From Arthrobacter sp. DNA4 (lineage in GTDB: Bacteria > Actinomycetota > Actinomycetes > Actinomycetales > Micrococcaceae), in assembly GCF_024362385.1 (NCBI RefSeq), contig NZ_CP101466.1:248001-312000 (forward strand): a DNA stretch of 64,000 nucleotides. The letters are read 5' to 3'. Shown in pieces: positions 62,443 to 64,000 of this stretch; the stretch's first letter is position 1; the number at the start of each line of letters is the position of its first letter. Position numbers and translations under genes: made by a program. The notes beneath the pieces are model-generated. The model had not been told where the DNA came from. It searched no databases and saw only the letters and a program-made list of their open reading frames with translations.

Positions 62443-62653
62443 GCCCCCCACGCTACTCCTGTGCCACAGCGGAAATCGAGCGTCCGCGGGGCTTGTCCGG
62501 TGACGGCAGCAGGGTCCCGGACCGCGGGGTTAAAACGTACGACGGCGGCGCCCGGGGCGTGTGCGAAGTGCCCGGAACCATGGGTTACAGTATTAACGTC
62601 CAGAAATGGATTGGGCCGTACGGGCAGGCACTGCGTGTTTGACCGGTAAGCAG

Positions 62654-62726
62654 GGGCCTTTAGCTCAGTTGGTAGAGCATCGGACTTTTAATCCGTGGGT
62701 CGTGGGTTCGAGCCCCACAGGGCCCA
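62654..62726 (+). tRNA. tRNA-Lys (anticodon TTT)
   Basis: The 73-nt sequence folds into a full cloverleaf: acceptor GGGCCTT with AGGGCCC (one G-U pair), D arm TAGCTCAGTTGGTAGAGCA, anticodon loop CTTTTAA with anticodon TTT, T arm GTGGGTTCGAGCCCCAC and discriminator A at 62726. The 3' CCA is not encoded. Confidence 0.97.
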
Positions 62727-62742
62727 CCCGTCAAGACCGAGA

Positions 62743-62780
62743 GGGTCCGCCGCGAACGCGCAGGCGGGCCCCGTTCTTTT
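62743..62780 (+). terminator. Terminator of tRNA-Lys
   Basis: Stem GGGTCCGCC (62743-62751) with GGCGGGCCC (62763-62771), one G-U pair, then TTCTTTT. It begins 17 nt after the tRNA. Confidence 0.75.
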
Positions 62781-62792
62781 AAGCAGCCCCGG

Positions 62793-63410
62793 TCACACAG
62801 CCACGACAGTCCCGTTCCGCGGCAGTCCGCCCGCGAATGAGACGGGAACCGCGGAAGCCTGTCCAGGATCTGCGGAGTCCATGGCCTGCACGTGCACATG
62901 CGGTTCGGTGCTGTTGCCCGAGTTGCCGCACCGTCCCACCGGCTCCCCGCTCCGGACCAGCTGGCCCGGCTGGACGCAGATGCTCCCGCGCTTGAGATGG
63001 CACAGCGCGATGAACACCCCGCCGACCTCGATGATCACGTGGTTGCCCGCCAAGCCCACCCACCCCTCCCGCACGCGCCGGGCCTGGGTTGCGGCGTAAC
63101 CGATCGAAGGAAAGCCGCGGAAAGCTGCATGGTCCGGCTCCCCGTCACGGGCGGCGCGGACCAGGCCGGACGCCGGTGCCGTCACAGCCCTGCCGAACCC
63201 TGCAAAGCGTTCCGGCTGCTCGGACCGGAACAGTGAGGCCAGGGTGACCGGCGCCGACTGCCCACTGGCGTCCACCGGTGTGAAGTCGATGGCGAAGCTC
63301 GTGGCAAAGAGCCGTGTCCCATGGCTGGGGACCCGGTCCGCCGGTGAGTTCTGCACCAGCCAGGTGCCCGTGAAGGGATAGGCCAGGTCAATCGGGCCTG
63401 CCGGATTCAC
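62793..63410 (-). CDS. M23-family peptidase-like protein
   Basis: A 205-aa protein with the LytM/M23 fold signs: an upstream HGTRLFATSFAIDF that supplies the first His and Asp, and the C-terminal HVHVQAMD with the second His pair. There is no signal peptide, so it is not an ordinary secreted cell-wall hydrolase; it may act in the cytoplasm or be degenerate. Start ATG 63410 overlaps the stop of the YCII gene (ATGA). Confidence 0.85.
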   Translation of the reverse strand: MNPAGPIDLAYPFTGTWLVQNSPADRVPSHGTRLFATSFAIDFTPVDASGQSAPVTLASLFRSEQPERFAGFGRAVTAPASGLVRAARDGEPDHAAFRGFPSIGYAATQARRVREGWVGLAGNHVIIEVGGVFIALCHLKRGSICVQPGQLVRSGEPVGRCGNSGNSTEPHVHVQAMDSADPGQASAVPVSFAGGLPRNGTVVAV

Positions 63411-63754
63411 GGTTCAGCGGCGGGGTCGTATTGGAAGGCGCGCAGCTCCTGCGGGCAGCGGCAGGCCACCGCGATCTTCGCAGCCCACTGCACCGCGGCA
63501 TCGTACGCGGGCAGTTCCAGCACCGTGTAGCCGCCCTCGATCTGCGCGGTCTGGGGGTAGGTGCCCGCGCGTACGGTTCCGTCACCGCTGACGGTGACGG
63601 GCGGGACGCTCTCGTCAATGCCGCCCCCGAAAACCCAGACACCGGCGTCTTTTGCCTCCTGGACCACTGCGTGTGCGGCGTCAGCTACTTCCTGCAGCCC
63701 GCCGGCGGGGATGTCCATGGCGCCGCTGGGAAACGAGATCAGGTACTTGGTCAT
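63407..63754 (-). CDS. YCII-related (YciI-like) domain protein
   Basis: A 115-aa protein of the YCII/DGPF type: MTKYLISFPSGAMD, GGIDESVPPVTV and the C-terminal GGYTVLELPAYDAAVQWAAK. The family has a ferredoxin-like fold, sometimes with weak hydrolase or dechlorinating activity. Function here unknown. It overlaps the M23-like gene by 4 nt, so the two are co-translated. GGAG lies 8 nt before ATG 63754. Confidence 0.88.
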   Translation of the reverse strand: MTKYLISFPSGAMDIPAGGLQEVADAAHAVVQEAKDAGVWVFGGGIDESVPPVTVSGDGTVRAGTYPQTAQIEGGYTVLELPAYDAAVQWAAKIAVACRCPQELRAFQYDPAAEP

Positions 63755-63915
63755 TCCGCCGGCTCCTTCTTCGCAAACGGTGGATCACCCTCATCCTTCC
63801 TACTGGTCCACTGCCGCGCAAGGATTCAGCCGCACCCTTCACGGGCGCCCATGCCGGTGCCCCAGGCGGGCGCAACAGGGGGAGCCGCAGGGACGGCAAC
63901 AGGCACAATAGGCAC

Positions 63916-64000
63916 ATGGCAAAAACCAGCAAGGGCCGGATGCCGCGCCTGGAAGACGTGGCCAAGGTGGCCGGCGTCTCCCACCAGACCGTCTCCCGCG
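63916..64000 (+). CDS. LacI family transcriptional regulator, N-terminal part
   Basis: The first 28 codons of a LacI-type regulator are inside the window: MAKTSKGRMPRLEDVAKVAG followed by VSHQTVSR, the characteristic HTH. A CACAAT hexamer lies 6 nt before ATG 63916. The ligand-binding part is outside the window, so the target cannot be told. Confidence 0.88.
   Translation, partial: MAKTSKGRMPRLEDVAKVAGVSHQTVSR

Noticed and set aside
62580..62642. 20-codon ORF MGYSINVQKWIGPYGQALRV just before tRNA-Lys
   Set aside because: No ribosome binding site; its start overlaps what may be the tRNA promoter. Too little support to list.
62660..62899. Minus-strand ORF ending in CGARTHDPRIKSPMLYQLS
   Set aside because: This peptide is the known false translation of the antisense strand of tRNA-Lys, often misannotated as a protein.

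Overview
The window is high-GC actinobacterial chromosome, most like Arthrobacter or Pseudarthrobacter (Micrococcaceae). This assignment is an inference from gene content and order, not from a search. Signs include an Lsr2 nucleoid protein, the ftsH-folE-folP-folB-folK block followed by DUF3180, PH-domain and DUF2520 genes, a ClpC of mycobacterial type, DisA, a DUF222/HNH protein, and many genes whose start codon lies 6-9 nt after a TAnnnT hexamer (leaderless architecture). Most of the window is core chromosome. The most accessory-looking part is about 13.4-30 kb.

Layout. 1-13.4 kb: end of dacB, a DUF2342-type zinc metalloprotease, tilS, hpt, ftsH, then a tightly overlapping run folE-folP-folB-folK-DUF3180-PH-PH-DUF2520-panC. 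13.4-18.7 kb: a small unknown gene, a TetR regulator, a DUF222/HNH protein, a PfpI-type protein and a DHA2 exporter with a long inverted repeat around its leader. 18.7-30.1 kb: two paralogous alpha/beta hydrolases bracket a TetR regulator and an operon of permease, two DUF1989 proteins, a biotin carboxylase of the urea/guanidine carboxylase type and allophanate hydrolase. By recent work on this family the operon is as likely to degrade guanidine as urea. The carboxylase is frameshifted in this sequence. 30.1-35.2 kb: lysS, a 58-aa membrane protein, lsr2, clpC. 35.3-40.8 kb: S9 peptidase, ArgA-like acetyltransferase, dhaK-dhaL-dhaM (DhaM carries an HPr domain) and a small unknown gene. 40.8-54.3 kb: a lipoprotein, a DUF3592 protein, mutY (no ordinary start codon visible), disA, a 2H phosphoesterase, prfC, fabF, a NUDIX protein, an orphan histidine kinase, radA and a FUSC-type membrane protein. 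54.4-61.5 kb: phosphate acquisition, with a candidate PHO box, pstSCAB, two small unknown proteins, and a DUF47-PiT pair on the opposite strand. 61.8-64 kb: an unknown protein, tRNA-Lys(TTT), an M23-type and a YCII-type protein, and the start of a LacI-family regulator.

No CRISPR array, insertion sequence, prophage, rRNA or recognisable riboswitch was seen. I found no clearly new multi-gene system. The points most worth following are the guanidine/urea operon and its disrupted carboxylase, the 15-bp inverted repeat enclosing the exporter leader and its ribosome binding site, the leader peptide and hairpin before dhaK, the intergenic 18-bp-arm palindrome at 37.4 kb, and the missing mutY start codon.
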